A stretch of DNA of 64,000 nt from Allomuricauda sp. (GCF_002699205.1 NZ_PABT01000027.1:62001-126000); one strand, 5' to 3'; positions 25,138-34,339 are shown, numbered from the stretch's first letter. Translations and numbers: made by a program. Notes: generated by a model not told the origin, from the letters alone.

Positions 25138-27010
25138 TCCTGAAATTTAGGGAGACCAACCCATCTTCGAGCAATCTCTCCAGTGTTTTTAAAAGTTCCT
25201 TTTCATTTGCCCCGATTTCCTTTTCAAGCTGTCGGGAGGTGTGTGGGCTTATGTCCAATAGTTCCATGATCCTTTTCTCCAGATCGTAGGGAGATACAAC
25301 CCTTTCTTTCCTGGTACAAATATCGCACGTACCGCACTTTTCAGTCGTCTTTTCACCAAAATAATTTAGAAGGTAGATGCTACGGCATACCTTTTTATTG
25401 GAAATGTACCCCAACATTGCTGCCATATTGTTCTGTTTTACCTTGTTGAAGTCCTTAATTTTTTTGGCAAATGGGTTAATGGTATGGTCATCTTCCCTAG
25501 GTACCAAAAAAGTGATTTCCAAGTCGGATGTGTTGTTGTGGTACTCTGCAATGTTGTCGTCCGCGAGTTGTTGTAAAATATGTTTTAACCGCTCCTCGTT
25601 TACATCTGTTTTTTGGGCCAACAAATACAGGTTGATTTTGGTCTCGTACTCGGTAATGCCCCCGTAGGTACGTAAAATGGTCTGGATTACGGGCGCTGTT
25701 TTTCTGTTTTTGTCCAGATAATCAAATATTTCGGACTTGGGTGCCACAAATTGAAGCGTTGTTTTCTCCTTAAAATTTTCGGCAAGTGACAGAACGGAAT
25801 TCTGGTCCAGAATACGAAGGGCGTTGAACGCCATGGTCGCGTTAAATTCATACCGTTTGCAAAACTCATTGAATTTGAATGCCAAAGGTTCCGTTATCAA
25901 CTCACCATAAGAGATTTGGAAATAATTGTTGAGCTTGGAATACACTGTTTTAACAAAGGCTACATCAGGTAAAGTGGACAAAAACTGTTGTTTGGCCTTG
26001 TCCCCATCCTCGTTTGAGGTTAAAATGATTGCTGTTGATGGTTTTCCATCGCGCCCCGCTCTTCCAGCCTCTTGGAAATAGCTTTCCAGACTATCCGGTA
26101 CCTGATAGTGGACCACCAATCTAACATCGGGCTTGTCCACACCCATACCGAAAGCATTGGTGGCGACCATTGTCCTTACTTTACCAGTTAACCAAAGGTT
26201 AAGTTTTTCCTCTTTTTCGGACTTTGGGATTCCACCATGAAAAAATGAGGCCGAAATACCATTTTTGATCAAAAAATTGGCTAGCGACACGGACATTTTT
26301 CTGGAACGCACGTACACAATGGCACTTCCGGAAACTTTGTCCATATATTTTTTGAGCTGATACAATTTGTCCTCAGTGTGCTTCACCCTAAAGTTGATAT
26401 TTGTGCGGGAGAACGAGTCCTTAAAAATGTTCACTTGTTCCAAACCCAGGTTTTCCACGATATCATCAACCACTCGTGGTGTTGCCGTTGCTGTCAGGGC
26501 TATCATGGGAGTGTTGGGAACAAACTCCTTTAAAATGGAGCAGCCAAGGTAGGCGGGTCTAAAATCGTTTCCCCATTGTGAGATACAATGGGCCTCATCA
26601 ATGGCAATGAGGTTCACGTTCATTTGCTGGATTCGTTCCTGCACAATGGTTTGCTGCAATCGTTCCGGGGACAGGTATAAAAACTTATAGTTACCGTATA
26701 TACAATTGTCCAAAAGGTTGTTCAACTCATCCGGGGGAATCCCACCTGTTAGAGCGATTGCTTTGATGTTTCTTTTTTTTAGCTGTGCCACTTGATCTTG
26801 GATCAGTGCCACCAAAGGAGAGACCACAATACAGATGCCTTCCATGGCCAAGGACGGTACTTGATAGCAGATGGATTTGCCACCGCCAGTGGGCATCAGC
26901 GCCAAAACGTCCTGTCCGGAAAGAACGGTGTCTATAATTTCCTTTTGGGATCCCCTGAAGTTATCATGGCCCCAAAAATCCCTTAAAATGCCTGTGGTGT
27001 CTTTATGCAC
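25118..27010 (-). CDS. recQ: ATP-dependent DNA helicase RecQ-like
   Basis: This is a 630-residue SF2 helicase. Walker A is MPTGGGKS, motif II is DEAH in AIDEAHCISQWGNDFRPAY (with the aromatic loop), and motif VI is QEAGRAGRDG. The RQC zinc-binding cysteines appear near 540-565 (CRSIYLLNYFGE, CGTCDIC). The C-terminus ends in a short helical region rather than a full HRDC domain. The start codon is GTG at 27010 and overlaps the stop of the upstream NTPase gene by one base. It probably acts in recombination and fork repair. Confidence 0.95.
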   Translation of the reverse strand: MHKDTTGILRDFWGHDNFRGSQKEIIDTVLSGQDVLALMPTGGGKSICYQVPSLAMEGICIVVSPLVALIQDQVAQLKKRNIKAIALTGGIPPDELNNLLDNCIYGNYKFLYLSPERLQQTIVQERIQQMNVNLIAIDEAHCISQWGNDFRPAYLGCSILKEFVPNTPMIALTATATPRVVDDIVENLGLEQVNIFKDSFSRTNINFRVKHTEDKLYQLKKYMDKVSGSAIVYVRSRKMSVSLANFLIKNGISASFFHGGIPKSEKEEKLNLWLTGKVRTMVATNAFGMGVDKPDVRLVVHYQVPDSLESYFQEAGRAGRDGKPSTAIILTSNEDGDKAKQQFLSTLPDVAFVKTVYSKLNNYFQISYGELITEPLAFKFNEFCKRYEFNATMAFNALRILDQNSVLSLAENFKEKTTLQFVAPKSEIFDYLDKNRKTAPVIQTILRTYGGITEYETKINLYLLAQKTDVNEERLKHILQQLADDNIAEYHNNTSDLEITFLVPREDDHTINPFAKKIKDFNKVKQNNMAAMLGYISNKKVCRSIYLLNYFGEKTTEKCGTCDICTRKERVVSPYDLEKRIMELLDISPHTSRQLEKEIGANEKELLKTLERLLEDGLVSLNFRNEYIKK

Positions 27011-27573
27011 TATAAATTTTTAAGCGTTTCCAAAATAAAATCAATCCGATTCAGGACTGCATCTTTTGGCACTTCGATAGGGGCATAGCCAAATTGGGTG
27101 TATATTTTCATTAGGGAATGGTGGATCTTCTCTGCCTCATCAAAGGTCTCCAACCGTTCATTGTCGGAAACATAAATTTCTTCCCAGGGAGGCACGATAA
27201 AAACGGAATCGTATCTGTGGCCCTCACAATGTTGTATGAAATATTGGTCGTAGGTTTGGCCAAAAAACTCCATATAGGCCAGTACATCAGGGATGCCCCG
27301 GTCAAAAAAACTTATGGGCACATCGGTCTCTAACGACTGTTTATAATGTAAGGTCCTGCCATGCAGCAAATCTTTGTTGAACTGCAGGGCATCATCAACA
27401 AAGACCAAAGGGTTTGAAATATATTCTTCGGATTGCCCTTCTTCCTTTGCCTTGGAGGTCATATCCCTAATAATTTCGTGAAAGCAATGAAAACCCTTTC
27501 TTTCGAGTCCATTCACTATGGATGTTTTTCCCGTTCCGGGTGCTCCTGTAATAACTACCTTTTTCTTGCCCAA
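27010..27573 (-). CDS. P-loop NTPase of the NadR/Ttd14-like AAA type
   Basis: With a TTG start at 27573 the protein is about 187 residues and begins GKKKVVITGAPGTGKTSIVN, with a Walker A motif. The frame stays open for 35 codons upstream, but that part overlaps the divergent DUF493 promoter region and lacks conserved features. Other visible features are SFFDRGIPDVLAYMEFFG and IFVPPWEEIYVSDNERLET (Lid-like region), resembling NadR-type kinase domains. The substrate is unknown. It is the first gene of the NTPase-recQ-fmt operon. Confidence 0.8.
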   Translation of the reverse strand: MGKKKVVITGAPGTGKTSIVNGLERKGFHCFHEIIRDMTSKAKEEGQSEEYISNPLVFVDDALQFNKDLLHGRTLHYKQSLETDVPISFFDRGIPDVLAYMEFFGQTYDQYFIQHCEGHRYDSVFIVPPWEEIYVSDNERLETFDEAEKIHHSLMKIYTQFGYAPIEVPKDAVLNRIDFILETLKNL

Positions 27574-27639
27574 GGACCTTAGATTAATAGTACAAAGTAA
27601 TGAAATAGCACGAAGGAAAAAAAATTGAAGGGTAAGCCA

Positions 27640-27647
27640 TATATTTG
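27640..27647 (+). promoter_or_regulatory. Possible -7 box of the DUF493 gene
   Basis: TATATTTG fits TAnnTTTG, but no TTG occurs at the expected distance upstream. If used, the transcript would begin about 8 nt before the ATG at 27662, giving a nearly leaderless mRNA. Confidence 0.35.
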
Positions 27648-27661
27648 TATAAAAATTGGGT

Positions 27662-27949
27662 ATGGACAAAAAGAACACGGAAGAGTTTTATAAAAGGCTG
27701 AGGGAAAAGTTGTTGGAAAATACAAGTTGGCCATCCAATTACCTGTATAAGTTTATTGTTCCCACAGACGAAGAGCGTATATCACAAGTGCATAAAATCT
27801 TTGACAACACCGGTGCTGTGATCGAATCCAAAAAATCCAAAAAGGGAACCTATACCAGTCTTTCCATAATGGTACACTTGGAAGGTCCCGATGCCGTCAT
27901 TGAAAAATACAAGGAAGTATCCGTTGTTGAAGGTGTAATTTCACTGTAA
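27662..27949 (+). CDS. DUF493 family protein (YbeD-like)
   Basis: The 95-residue protein starts MDKKNTEEFYKRLREKL; a TTG two codons upstream is less likely. It matches DUF493, with the pattern TSWPSNYLYKFIVPT near 20-35, SKKGTYTSLSIMV in the centre and the C-terminal YKEVSVVEGVISL. The family has an ACT-like ferredoxin fold, as in E. coli YbeD, and is thought to be an allosteric regulatory domain. No partner is evident here. Confidence 0.9.
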   Translation: MDKKNTEEFYKRLREKLLENTSWPSNYLYKFIVPTDEERISQVHKIFDNTGAVIESKKSKKGTYTSLSIMVHLEGPDAVIEKYKEVSVVEGVISL

Positions 27950-28032
27950 CACCCATTATTTGCCATAATTTTATTAATTTGCGGTCATTATCGAAATTAC
28001 TTTCCTAATTTCAAATCTCTAAACACATTAAT

Positions 28033-28677
28033 TTGAACGAAGTATATAACCTAGAATACAATACAGAACGTCCTAAACTTTTTATACCGGAGTATGGTCG
28101 TCATTTTCAGAAAATGGTTGATCACGCAGTAAGTATTGAGGACCGTGATGAACGTAATAAAGTGGCGAAGTCCATAATCAGTGTTATGGGAAATCTTCAG
28201 CCCCATTTAAGGGATGTCCCTGATTTCCAGCATAAGCTTTGGGATCAATTGTTCATCATGGCCGATTTTAAATTGGATGTGGACTCTCCATTTCCGATAA
28301 CCTCAAAAGAAGTTTTGCAACAACGGCCAGAACCGTTGGATTATCCGCAAAACCATCCAAAATATCGTTTTTACGGAAATAACATCAAAAGAATGATCGA
28401 TGTGGCCGTACAATGGGAGAAAGGGGATATGAGGTCCGGTTTGGAATATGCCATTGCCAATCACATGAAAAAGTGTTACTTGGTTTGGAACAAGGACACG
28501 GTGGATGACTCCGTAATCTTCAATCACTTGAAGGAACTTAGTGATGGACAAATAGATTTGGCCAAAAGTGATGAGAGCCTAACGGACAGTGGACAATTTC
28601 TTAAGAACAGACCCAGCAGGTCCAACAACAATAACAGAGGGAAAAAAGGACAGAGAGGTCGCAAGAAAAGATATTAA
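28033..28677 (+). CDS. DUF4290 domain protein
   Basis: This is a 214-residue protein initiated by TTG; the next bases give NEVYNLEYNTERPKLFIPEY, the characteristic DUF4290 opening, and no ATG is available. It is helical through about residue 185, then has a basic, asparagine-rich tail (NNNNRGKKGQRGRKKRY) that could bind nucleic acid. DUF4290 genes are confined to Bacteroidetes and are usually placed just before murA, as here with a 15-bp gap. The function is unknown. Confidence 0.9.
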   Translation: MNEVYNLEYNTERPKLFIPEYGRHFQKMVDHAVSIEDRDERNKVAKSIISVMGNLQPHLRDVPDFQHKLWDQLFIMADFKLDVDSPFPITSKEVLQQRPEPLDYPQNHPKYRFYGNNIKRMIDVAVQWEKGDMRSGLEYAIANHMKKCYLVWNKDTVDDSVIFNHLKELSDGQIDLAKSDESLTDSGQFLKNRPSRSNNNNRGKKGQRGRKKRY

Positions 28678-28692
28678 ATTCCAAAGGAATAG

Positions 28693-30000
28693 ATGGGTAC
28701 ATTTCGAATAGAGGGTGGACACCAATTACACGGAGAAATCACCCCCCAAGGAGCAAAGAACGAAGCACTTCAGATTCTTTGTGCCGTATTGCTTTCAGAA
28801 GAAAAAATCACCATTAACAACATACCGGACATTGTCGATGTCAATAAATTGATTGCCCTGCTTGAAGATTTGGGCGTGAAAATCCAAAAAAAAGGCAAAG
28901 GCTCCTACACCTTTATGGCAGATGATGTAAACCTGGATTATCTACAATCGGCCAAGTTCAAGGAAGATGGTAGGGGACTGCGAGGGTCGATTATGTTGGT
29001 GGGACCCTTACTGGCCAGGTTTGGTAAAGGATATATCCCAAAACCGGGTGGAGATAAAATTGGAAGAAGAAGGTTGGATACCCATTTTGAAGGTTTCATT
29101 AAGCTTGGTGCCAATTTCCGTTACAATAAGGAAGAACATTTTTACGGTGTAGAGGCGGATAAACTGGTGGGAACCTATATGCTGTTGGACGAGGCATCCG
29201 TTACAGGTACGGCCAACATTGTTATGGCAGCTGTCCTGGCCGAGGGAACGACTACCATCTATAATGCAGCCTGTGAACCTTATTTACAGCAATTGTGCAA
29301 GATGTTGAACCGGATGGGGGCCAAAATCTCGGGAATAGGTTCCAATCTTTTGGTCATTGAAGGTGTGGATTCTTTGGGAGGAACGGAGCACACTATGTTG
29401 CCGGATATGATCGAAATCGGTAGTTGGATCGGTCTGGCCGCCATGACGAGGAGCGAACTTACCATTAAAAATGTAAGCTGGAACGATTTGGGGCAAATTC
29501 CTACGGTATTCCGAAAATTGGGCATAACCTTGGAAAGAAAAGGAGATGATATCTTTATTCCCGAGCATGGGGATGGATATGAAATCCAGAATTTCATCGA
29601 TGGTTCCATCCTGACCATTGCTGATGCTCCATGGCCCGGATTGACCCCGGATCTGTTGAGCATTATTTTGGTGGTGGCCACCCAGGCTAGGGGAGAACTG
29701 TTGATCCATCAAAAAATGTTTGAAAGCCGATTGTTCTTTGTCGATAAACTTATAGATATGGGGGCGAAGATCATACTTTGTGACCCACACCGTGCCACGG
29801 TTATTGGACACGATTTCAAATCCACCTTAAAGGCCACCACTATGGTATCGCCCGACATCAGGGCAGGGGTATCTCTTTTGATCGCGGCTCTTTCGGCCAA
29901 AGGCACATCCACTATTCACAATATTGAGCAGATAGATCGTGGTTACGAAAACATTGATGAGCGCCTACGCGCCATTGGGGCAAAAATTGTGAGAGTTTAG
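28693..30000 (+). CDS. murA: UDP-N-acetylglucosamine 1-carboxyvinyltransferase, Cys-to-Asp type
   Basis: The 435-residue protein performs the first committed step of peptidoglycan synthesis, transferring enolpyruvate from PEP to UDP-GlcNAc. It has PQGAKNEALQILCA with the conserved lysine-asparagine pair, and the catalytic loop region PKPGGDKIGRRRLD. At the position of the E. coli Cys115 this loop has Asp121 (codon 29053-29055). Asp variants occur in Mycobacterium, Chlamydia and Borrelia and are active but insensitive to fosfomycin alkylation. The gene follows DUF4290 and ends four bases inside a convergent kinase gene. Confidence 0.96.
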   Translation: MGTFRIEGGHQLHGEITPQGAKNEALQILCAVLLSEEKITINNIPDIVDVNKLIALLEDLGVKIQKKGKGSYTFMADDVNLDYLQSAKFKEDGRGLRGSIMLVGPLLARFGKGYIPKPGGDKIGRRRLDTHFEGFIKLGANFRYNKEEHFYGVEADKLVGTYMLLDEASVTGTANIVMAAVLAEGTTTIYNAACEPYLQQLCKMLNRMGAKISGIGSNLLVIEGVDSLGGTEHTMLPDMIEIGSWIGLAAMTRSELTIKNVSWNDLGQIPTVFRKLGITLERKGDDIFIPEHGDGYEIQNFIDGSILTIADAPWPGLTPDLLSIILVVATQARGELLIHQKMFESRLFFVDKLIDMGAKIILCDPHRATVIGHDFKSTLKATTMVSPDIRAGVSLLIAALSAKGTSTIHNIEQIDRGYENIDERLRAIGAKIVRV

Positions 30001-31970
30001 TTTTTCGGTATTAAAATTGTCACCCGGGTACCTGTAGCACCCTCATCCTTAAGGTTTTCAATGGTGATCAACTCTTGGTCTGAAAATTTCCGCAAAGCTT
30101 CAATTCGTTTTGTTATGATGGACATGCCCCTTGAAGGACGGTCAAGTTTTTTCCCAACTGTTTTGGAAGGTATCCCGACACCATTGTCCTCAATAATGCA
30201 AACGATATTTTCCTTTGTATCATGGAACGAAATGGACAGCTCTTTTTTGCCTTCCTTGGGCATTAGACCGTGAATAATGGCATTTTCTATATAAGGCTGT
30301 ACCAGGAGCATGGGCACCTCATATTTATAAGTATCCAAATTTTTGTCGATTTCGAAAGTATATCTGAAGGAGTTGTCAAAGCGTAATGCTTCCAGTTCAA
30401 CATAAATTTTGAGCAGTTCTATTTCGTCTTTTAACGGTAAACTGATATTGATTGAGCTTTCCAATACTTGGCGCAGTAATTTTGAAAATTTGGATAAATA
30501 GCTTAGCGCTCCCTTTCTATCATTGGAATTGATCAAGTGTTGTATGGAGCTTAGGGAGTTAAAAATAAAATGGGGATTCATTTGGGCGCGCAGCATCCGT
30601 TTTTCCAATTCGACGTTCATTTTCTCAATAACCCCTTTTTGTTCAGAGATCAATGTGTTTTTTTCGCGAAGAAGAGCATTAGATCTTTGTTTACTGCGAT
30701 ATCGAAAGTATAATGAGCTCGCCGATAACAATAACAAAATAGCAATGATCCCCAGATATATCATTCGTTTTTCGTTCAGCTCGACTTTGGTGTTGAGAAG
30801 AGCCAGTTCCAATTCATTCTCTCTGATTTCCTTGTCTTTAAAATAAACATCGTGCTGTACCTGAAGGTTTTGTATTTCCCTGACCTTGGTTTCGTTCAAA
30901 AGACTGTCTTTATAGATCATGGTCTGGTTCAAATGGTGTATGGCCTTAGGCAGTTGACCATTCTTTTCATAAATTTTATAGGCCAATTCGTGAGCTTCTT
31001 TTTGCTGTTCATAACCCCCCATTATTGCTTTTAGCGCCTCAATGTTCTTATTGGAATAATCAATGGCCTGCTGATATCTTTTTTGGCGAAACCTCAAATC
31101 GGCAAAATTATGGTAGATGATTGGAATTCGTTGTTTAAGCGAAATTTGTTCCGCAAGTACCAATGATTTTTGAAGATATTCCTCAGCAAGTTTCCATTGT
31201 CCCATGTGTAAATAGGAGATTCCAATGTTGGAATAATTGGTGCACAAATCAATATTGTTATGTTGTTTTAAATGATACGCACTCAACTTCAGAAATTTAT
31301 CCAATGCCACTTTATAGTTCTCATTGGAATAATCTATCACTGCCAAGTTGGCCAAAACTTTATTTTCCAAGAACTCAGGGTCAGGCCCTTTATAAACCTC
31401 CAGTGCTTTTTCATAACTTTCAATGGCCTTGTCCTGTTCCCCCATTAAGTCATAAAGTACTCCTAGGTTCATGTAGGGAGACCAAATGTCCTGATCCAAT
31501 TGTAATGAATCTACAAGTTTAATGCACTTGAGGTAATAACTATGGCTTGTTGGGTAGTCCCCAATCCTTTTGTAGACTATACCCATGGAATTGTAAATGA
31601 AATTAATCCTTTTAAAATCTTGATTTTCCTTGGCGAGAATTAAACACCGGTTCAAGTAATCCAGAGATTCAGCATAACTTCCGGTCATACCATGGGTTGT
31701 GCCCAAAGAGTAGAGTCCATTTATCTCTCCCTTGATGAAACCAATTTGTTTTGCTTTCCCAACACTTTCTTTTAATAATTCAAGTGCCTTTTCCTTGTTC
31801 TGATTTCTAAATAATTCACCTTGTCTTCTTAATAGGTTGACCCGAGTTGTGTCGTTGGCAGTTTTCATTAAGTTCTGGAGGCTATCTATTTCCTTTGTTT
31901 GGGAAAAACAGATGTTTAAAAACAGAAATAGGAATAGTGTATGGCAAAGGTGTAATCGGGACATTGACAT
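29997..31970 (-). CDS. TPR-containing LytS-type sensor histidine kinase, orphan
   Basis: The protein has 657 residues: a signal peptide (about 1-23, SRLHLCHTLFLFLFLNICFS), then about seven tetratricopeptide repeats (40-375, for example GDYPTSHSYYLKCIKLVDSL). A membrane helix follows (about 400-420, YLGIIAILLLLSASSLYF), then a coiled coil and a His_kinase domain with QMNPHFIFNSL carrying the phospho-accepting histidine. HATPase motifs (IIEDNGVGI) end the protein. Such kinases normally pair with LytTR response regulators, but none is adjacent. Its upstream region holds a 22-bp-period direct repeat suitable for a LytTR protein. Confidence 0.92.
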   Translation of the reverse strand: MSMSRLHLCHTLFLFLFLNICFSQTKEIDSLQNLMKTANDTTRVNLLRRQGELFRNQNKEKALELLKESVGKAKQIGFIKGEINGLYSLGTTHGMTGSYAESLDYLNRCLILAKENQDFKRINFIYNSMGIVYKRIGDYPTSHSYYLKCIKLVDSLQLDQDIWSPYMNLGVLYDLMGEQDKAIESYEKALEVYKGPDPEFLENKVLANLAVIDYSNENYKVALDKFLKLSAYHLKQHNNIDLCTNYSNIGISYLHMGQWKLAEEYLQKSLVLAEQISLKQRIPIIYHNFADLRFRQKRYQQAIDYSNKNIEALKAIMGGYEQQKEAHELAYKIYEKNGQLPKAIHHLNQTMIYKDSLLNETKVREIQNLQVQHDVYFKDKEIRENELELALLNTKVELNEKRMIYLGIIAILLLLSASSLYFRYRSKQRSNALLREKNTLISEQKGVIEKMNVELEKRMLRAQMNPHFIFNSLSSIQHLINSNDRKGALSYLSKFSKLLRQVLESSINISLPLKDEIELLKIYVELEALRFDNSFRYTFEIDKNLDTYKYEVPMLLVQPYIENAIIHGLMPKEGKKELSISFHDTKENIVCIIEDNGVGIPSKTVGKKLDRPSRGMSIITKRIEALRKFSDQELITIENLKDEGATGTRVTILIPKN

Positions 31971-31989
31971 AAAGGAGACGTAGTTTATT

Positions 31990-32104
31990 TATTGAATGGT
32001 GTAGGTTGATTTCTATTCAATAAGGATTCTGGCTGGCACTTAATATAGGAAGAAATCCTATCACATTCGGTTAAATTATTCAACCAAACCCGTTAAATAA
32101 TTCA
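31990..32104 (-). promoter_or_regulatory. Repeat-rich control region of the TPR-LytS kinase gene
   Basis: The 13-mer GTTAAATTATTCA at 32070-32082 recurs with one change (GTTAAATAATTCA) at 32092-32104, a 22-bp step of two helical turns. Closer to the gene, TATTGAAT at 31990-31997 and ATTCAATA at 32015-32022 form an 8-bp inverted repeat. Tandem sites of this spacing are used by LytTR-domain regulators, which partner this type of kinase. The assignment is inferred. Confidence 0.4.
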
Positions 32105-32259
32105 TTTGTAAGAAAAAAATTATCATTTTCATGCCACTTTCCCATTAGTTACAAAGCAGGTCGATTTTTTGTACTTATCATATACATTATTAGGGTAAGG
32201 CCATCTACTAGAGAATAACAGCTATTATTCCATAGCTTTTAGGATTTACTCTTGGGTTT

Positions 32260-32690
32260 TCATCATACCATATGCCACCATGGGCATGATTGTCATGGTG
32301 TTACTTTCAGAGCCAGGGTCGCACCAAGTTTGATATTTAGAACAATCCATCGCACATCATCTCCAACATTTGTATATCCTCCATCTGGTAGTCCTGCGGT
32401 TTCTTTCAATGGATGGACCTCACCCTGTTACTTCCTGAATTGCTCTACCACAGGTAATTTCTTCATAAATACCAGAAATCAAGGAGTATCTATAATCCAC
32501 ATTGGCCATTATAGCAAATCTTTCCATCATGGCTTTTACACCCTCGAAAGTAGTGAAAATTACTTCTCTTTATGAGGCACGAACCCTGCATCAAACTCTC
32601 CCAAAACACTGATTACCGGTTTTCCGGAACCAAAGGTTGCCACAAAAGTTGTTGGGATATCAGCCCCAGAAGGAGTAAGGTTGAAATTTT
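32260..32690 (-). pseudogene. Eroded M20-family amidohydrolase (AbgB-like) remnant
   Basis: Three pieces of an AbgB-type amidohydrolase appear in order on the minus strand, in three frames. Piece 1 (32690-32560) includes IPTTFVATFGSGKPVISVLG and then GEFDA. Piece 2 (32545-32420) includes VKAMMERFAIMANVDYRYSL and then ISGIYE. Piece 3 (32421-32293, then PWWHMV past a stop) includes HPLKETAGLPDGGYTNVGDD. Intact enzymes have GSTDVGDVSW and PWHSW motifs and exceed 400 residues, so most of the protein is deleted. A possible original start with MKKISTLLLLGL lies at about 32696 in another frame. This explains the otherwise empty 31971-32779 interval. Confidence 0.75.
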
Positions 32691-32779
32691 CTTCATTTTA
32701 AAGTATTTGAGTTAGTATGAGTTGATTGAACCTGTTTTTATGAAACACTGTCAACAGTTACTAAATTTAAAGAAAAAGT

Positions 32780-34093
32780 TCAACTTACCGCCTGTTTGTA
32801 CACTTTTAGGCAGCGTTCCCGAGCTATTTTATGGTCTACCATAGGATCAGGGTAGCTGAGTTTTTGGAGGTCGGGAACCCATTTAGCGATGTATTTGTTT
32901 TCTTTATCAAACTTCCTTATCTGGGTGGTAGGATTGAAAATCCTGAAGTAGGGCGCTGCATCCACGCCGCTACTTGCTGCCCATTGCCAATTTCCCACAT
33001 TACTGGCCATTTCATAGTCCAGCAGTTTTTCGGCAAAGTAAGCTTCTCCCCACCGCCAATCGATCAATAAGTGTTTGCAAAGGAAACTGGCCACCAACAT
33101 GCGGACACGGTTGTGCATGTATCCGGTACTGTTGAGCTCACGCATCCCGGCATCGACCAATGGATAACCAGTTTCCCCTTTTTTCCATTTTTCAAATTCA
33201 TTTTCATTGTTTCTCCATTCAATCCTATCGTATTTAGGTCGGAAAGCCTTATTTATGGTATCCGGATAATGCCATAGAATCTGTATAAAAAATTCCCTCC
33301 AGATCAGTTCGTTCCAAAAAGTTTCATTCTTTTCATCTATGGCTTTTTTTATCATTTTACGGATGGACACGGTGCCAAACCGTAAATGTGGTCCTAATCT
33401 GGAGGTGCTTTGCTCTTTTGCGGGGTAGTTTCTTGTGTTCTCATAATTTTGGATCAAGGCGGAAGAAACTGTGAAATCGGGAACTTTTATGTTTGATTTT
33501 TCAAAACCTATATCTGACAACAATAGTTTTGGAATGGATTTACTTTTGAATAATTTCCCCCCTAATTGTGGAAGGGTATCGTGATTTACCAAATCAATGG
33601 AAGGCTTGAAATTTTCTTTCCAACGCCTCATGTAAGGGGTGTAGACCACATAGGGATTACCATCGTTTTTGACCACTTCATCTTTTTCAAAAATCACATG
33701 GTCTTTAAAAGTGTTGAAAGGAATGTTGTTTTCTGTCAGAAGATTTTCGATTTTATGGTCGCGTTCCGTGGCATAGGGTTCGTAATCTTGATTGGTATAG
33801 ACCGCTTCAATGTTGTAATCCTCTGTCAATTTTTTAAAAACAGCATCTGGCTTGCCGTAAAACTGGGCAATTCCACTACCGTGGTCAATATTTAATCGAT
33901 TGCTGATCTTTTGAAGTTGCTCGTGTATAAATGTGACCCTGGCATCATTTTTTGACAGGTTCTCCAGAATTTCGGGATCAAATATGAATATAGGAAGTAC
34001 CGGAATATCATGTTGTAGTGCCTGGTATAGCCCCACATTGTCCTCCAACCTTAGATCTCTTCTATACCAGAATAGTATAATTTTATCGTTCAT
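32780..34093 (-). CDS. phrB: Deoxyribodipyrimidine photolyase (class I CPD type)
   Basis: The protein has 437 residues. The N-terminal alpha/beta antenna domain opens with LFWYRRDLRLEDNVGL. The C-terminal FAD domain has TSRLGPHLRFGTVSIRKM, WRWGEAYFAEKLLDYEMASN and NWQWAASSGVDAAPYFRIFN, the flavin and lesion-binding signature. The enzyme uses blue light to split cyclobutane pyrimidine dimers. No iron-sulfur cysteine cluster is seen, so it is not a FeS-BCP type. It is a single gene whose upstream region has a long imperfect palindrome, suggesting light- or stress-dependent control. Confidence 0.95.
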   Translation of the reverse strand: MNDKIILFWYRRDLRLEDNVGLYQALQHDIPVLPIFIFDPEILENLSKNDARVTFIHEQLQKISNRLNIDHGSGIAQFYGKPDAVFKKLTEDYNIEAVYTNQDYEPYATERDHKIENLLTENNIPFNTFKDHVIFEKDEVVKNDGNPYVVYTPYMRRWKENFKPSIDLVNHDTLPQLGGKLFKSKSIPKLLLSDIGFEKSNIKVPDFTVSSALIQNYENTRNYPAKEQSTSRLGPHLRFGTVSIRKMIKKAIDEKNETFWNELIWREFFIQILWHYPDTINKAFRPKYDRIEWRNNENEFEKWKKGETGYPLVDAGMRELNSTGYMHNRVRMLVASFLCKHLLIDWRWGEAYFAEKLLDYEMASNVGNWQWAASSGVDAAPYFRIFNPTTQIRKFDKENKYIAKWVPDLQKLSYPDPMVDHKIARERCLKVYKQAVS

Positions 34094-34229
34094 GAATCAA
34101 CGTTTAAACCAGAAAGTCCATCATCAACACCGATTATTTGTCAGGACAACATGACCCTTTCATCTCTTTTCAAATTATTAAAACCTATAAGATCCAAGGC
34201 TTAATATTTATACAAAGATACCTTATTAT

Positions 34230-34257
34230 GTTTAGTAAATATTCATAAATATTAAAC
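34230..34257. promoter_or_regulatory. Imperfect palindrome between photolyase and DUF2911 genes
   Basis: GTTTA at 34230-34234 and TAAAC at 34253-34257 bracket two AAATATT copies (34237-34243 and 34247-34253) around CAT. The result is a 28-bp nearly symmetric AT-rich site in a divergent intergenic region. It could be the operator of a dimeric regulator for either gene. Confidence 0.4.
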
Positions 34258-34331
34258 AAAACTATATTCGTCTGGATTGAAGGCCATTTCTTTTTAGGGT
34301 TTCGTTAACAAATAACAGATTGGTTTATATA

Positions 34332-34339
34332 TAGTTTTG
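34332..34339 (+). promoter_or_regulatory. Possible -7 box of the DUF2911 gene
   Basis: TAGTTTTG fits TAnnTTTG and lies 27 bp before the ATG at 34367. No TTG is found at the expected upstream spacing, so support comes from one box only. Confidence 0.4.

Noticed and set aside
27574-27678. N-terminal extension of the NadR-like NTPase
   Set aside because: The extra 35 residues precede the P-loop without conserved features and overlap the divergent DUF493 start region.
32252-32575. Open frame of 107 codons on the plus strand
   Set aside because: It is antisense to the M20 amidohydrolase remnant, is rich in His, Ser and Cys, and has no recognisable domain.
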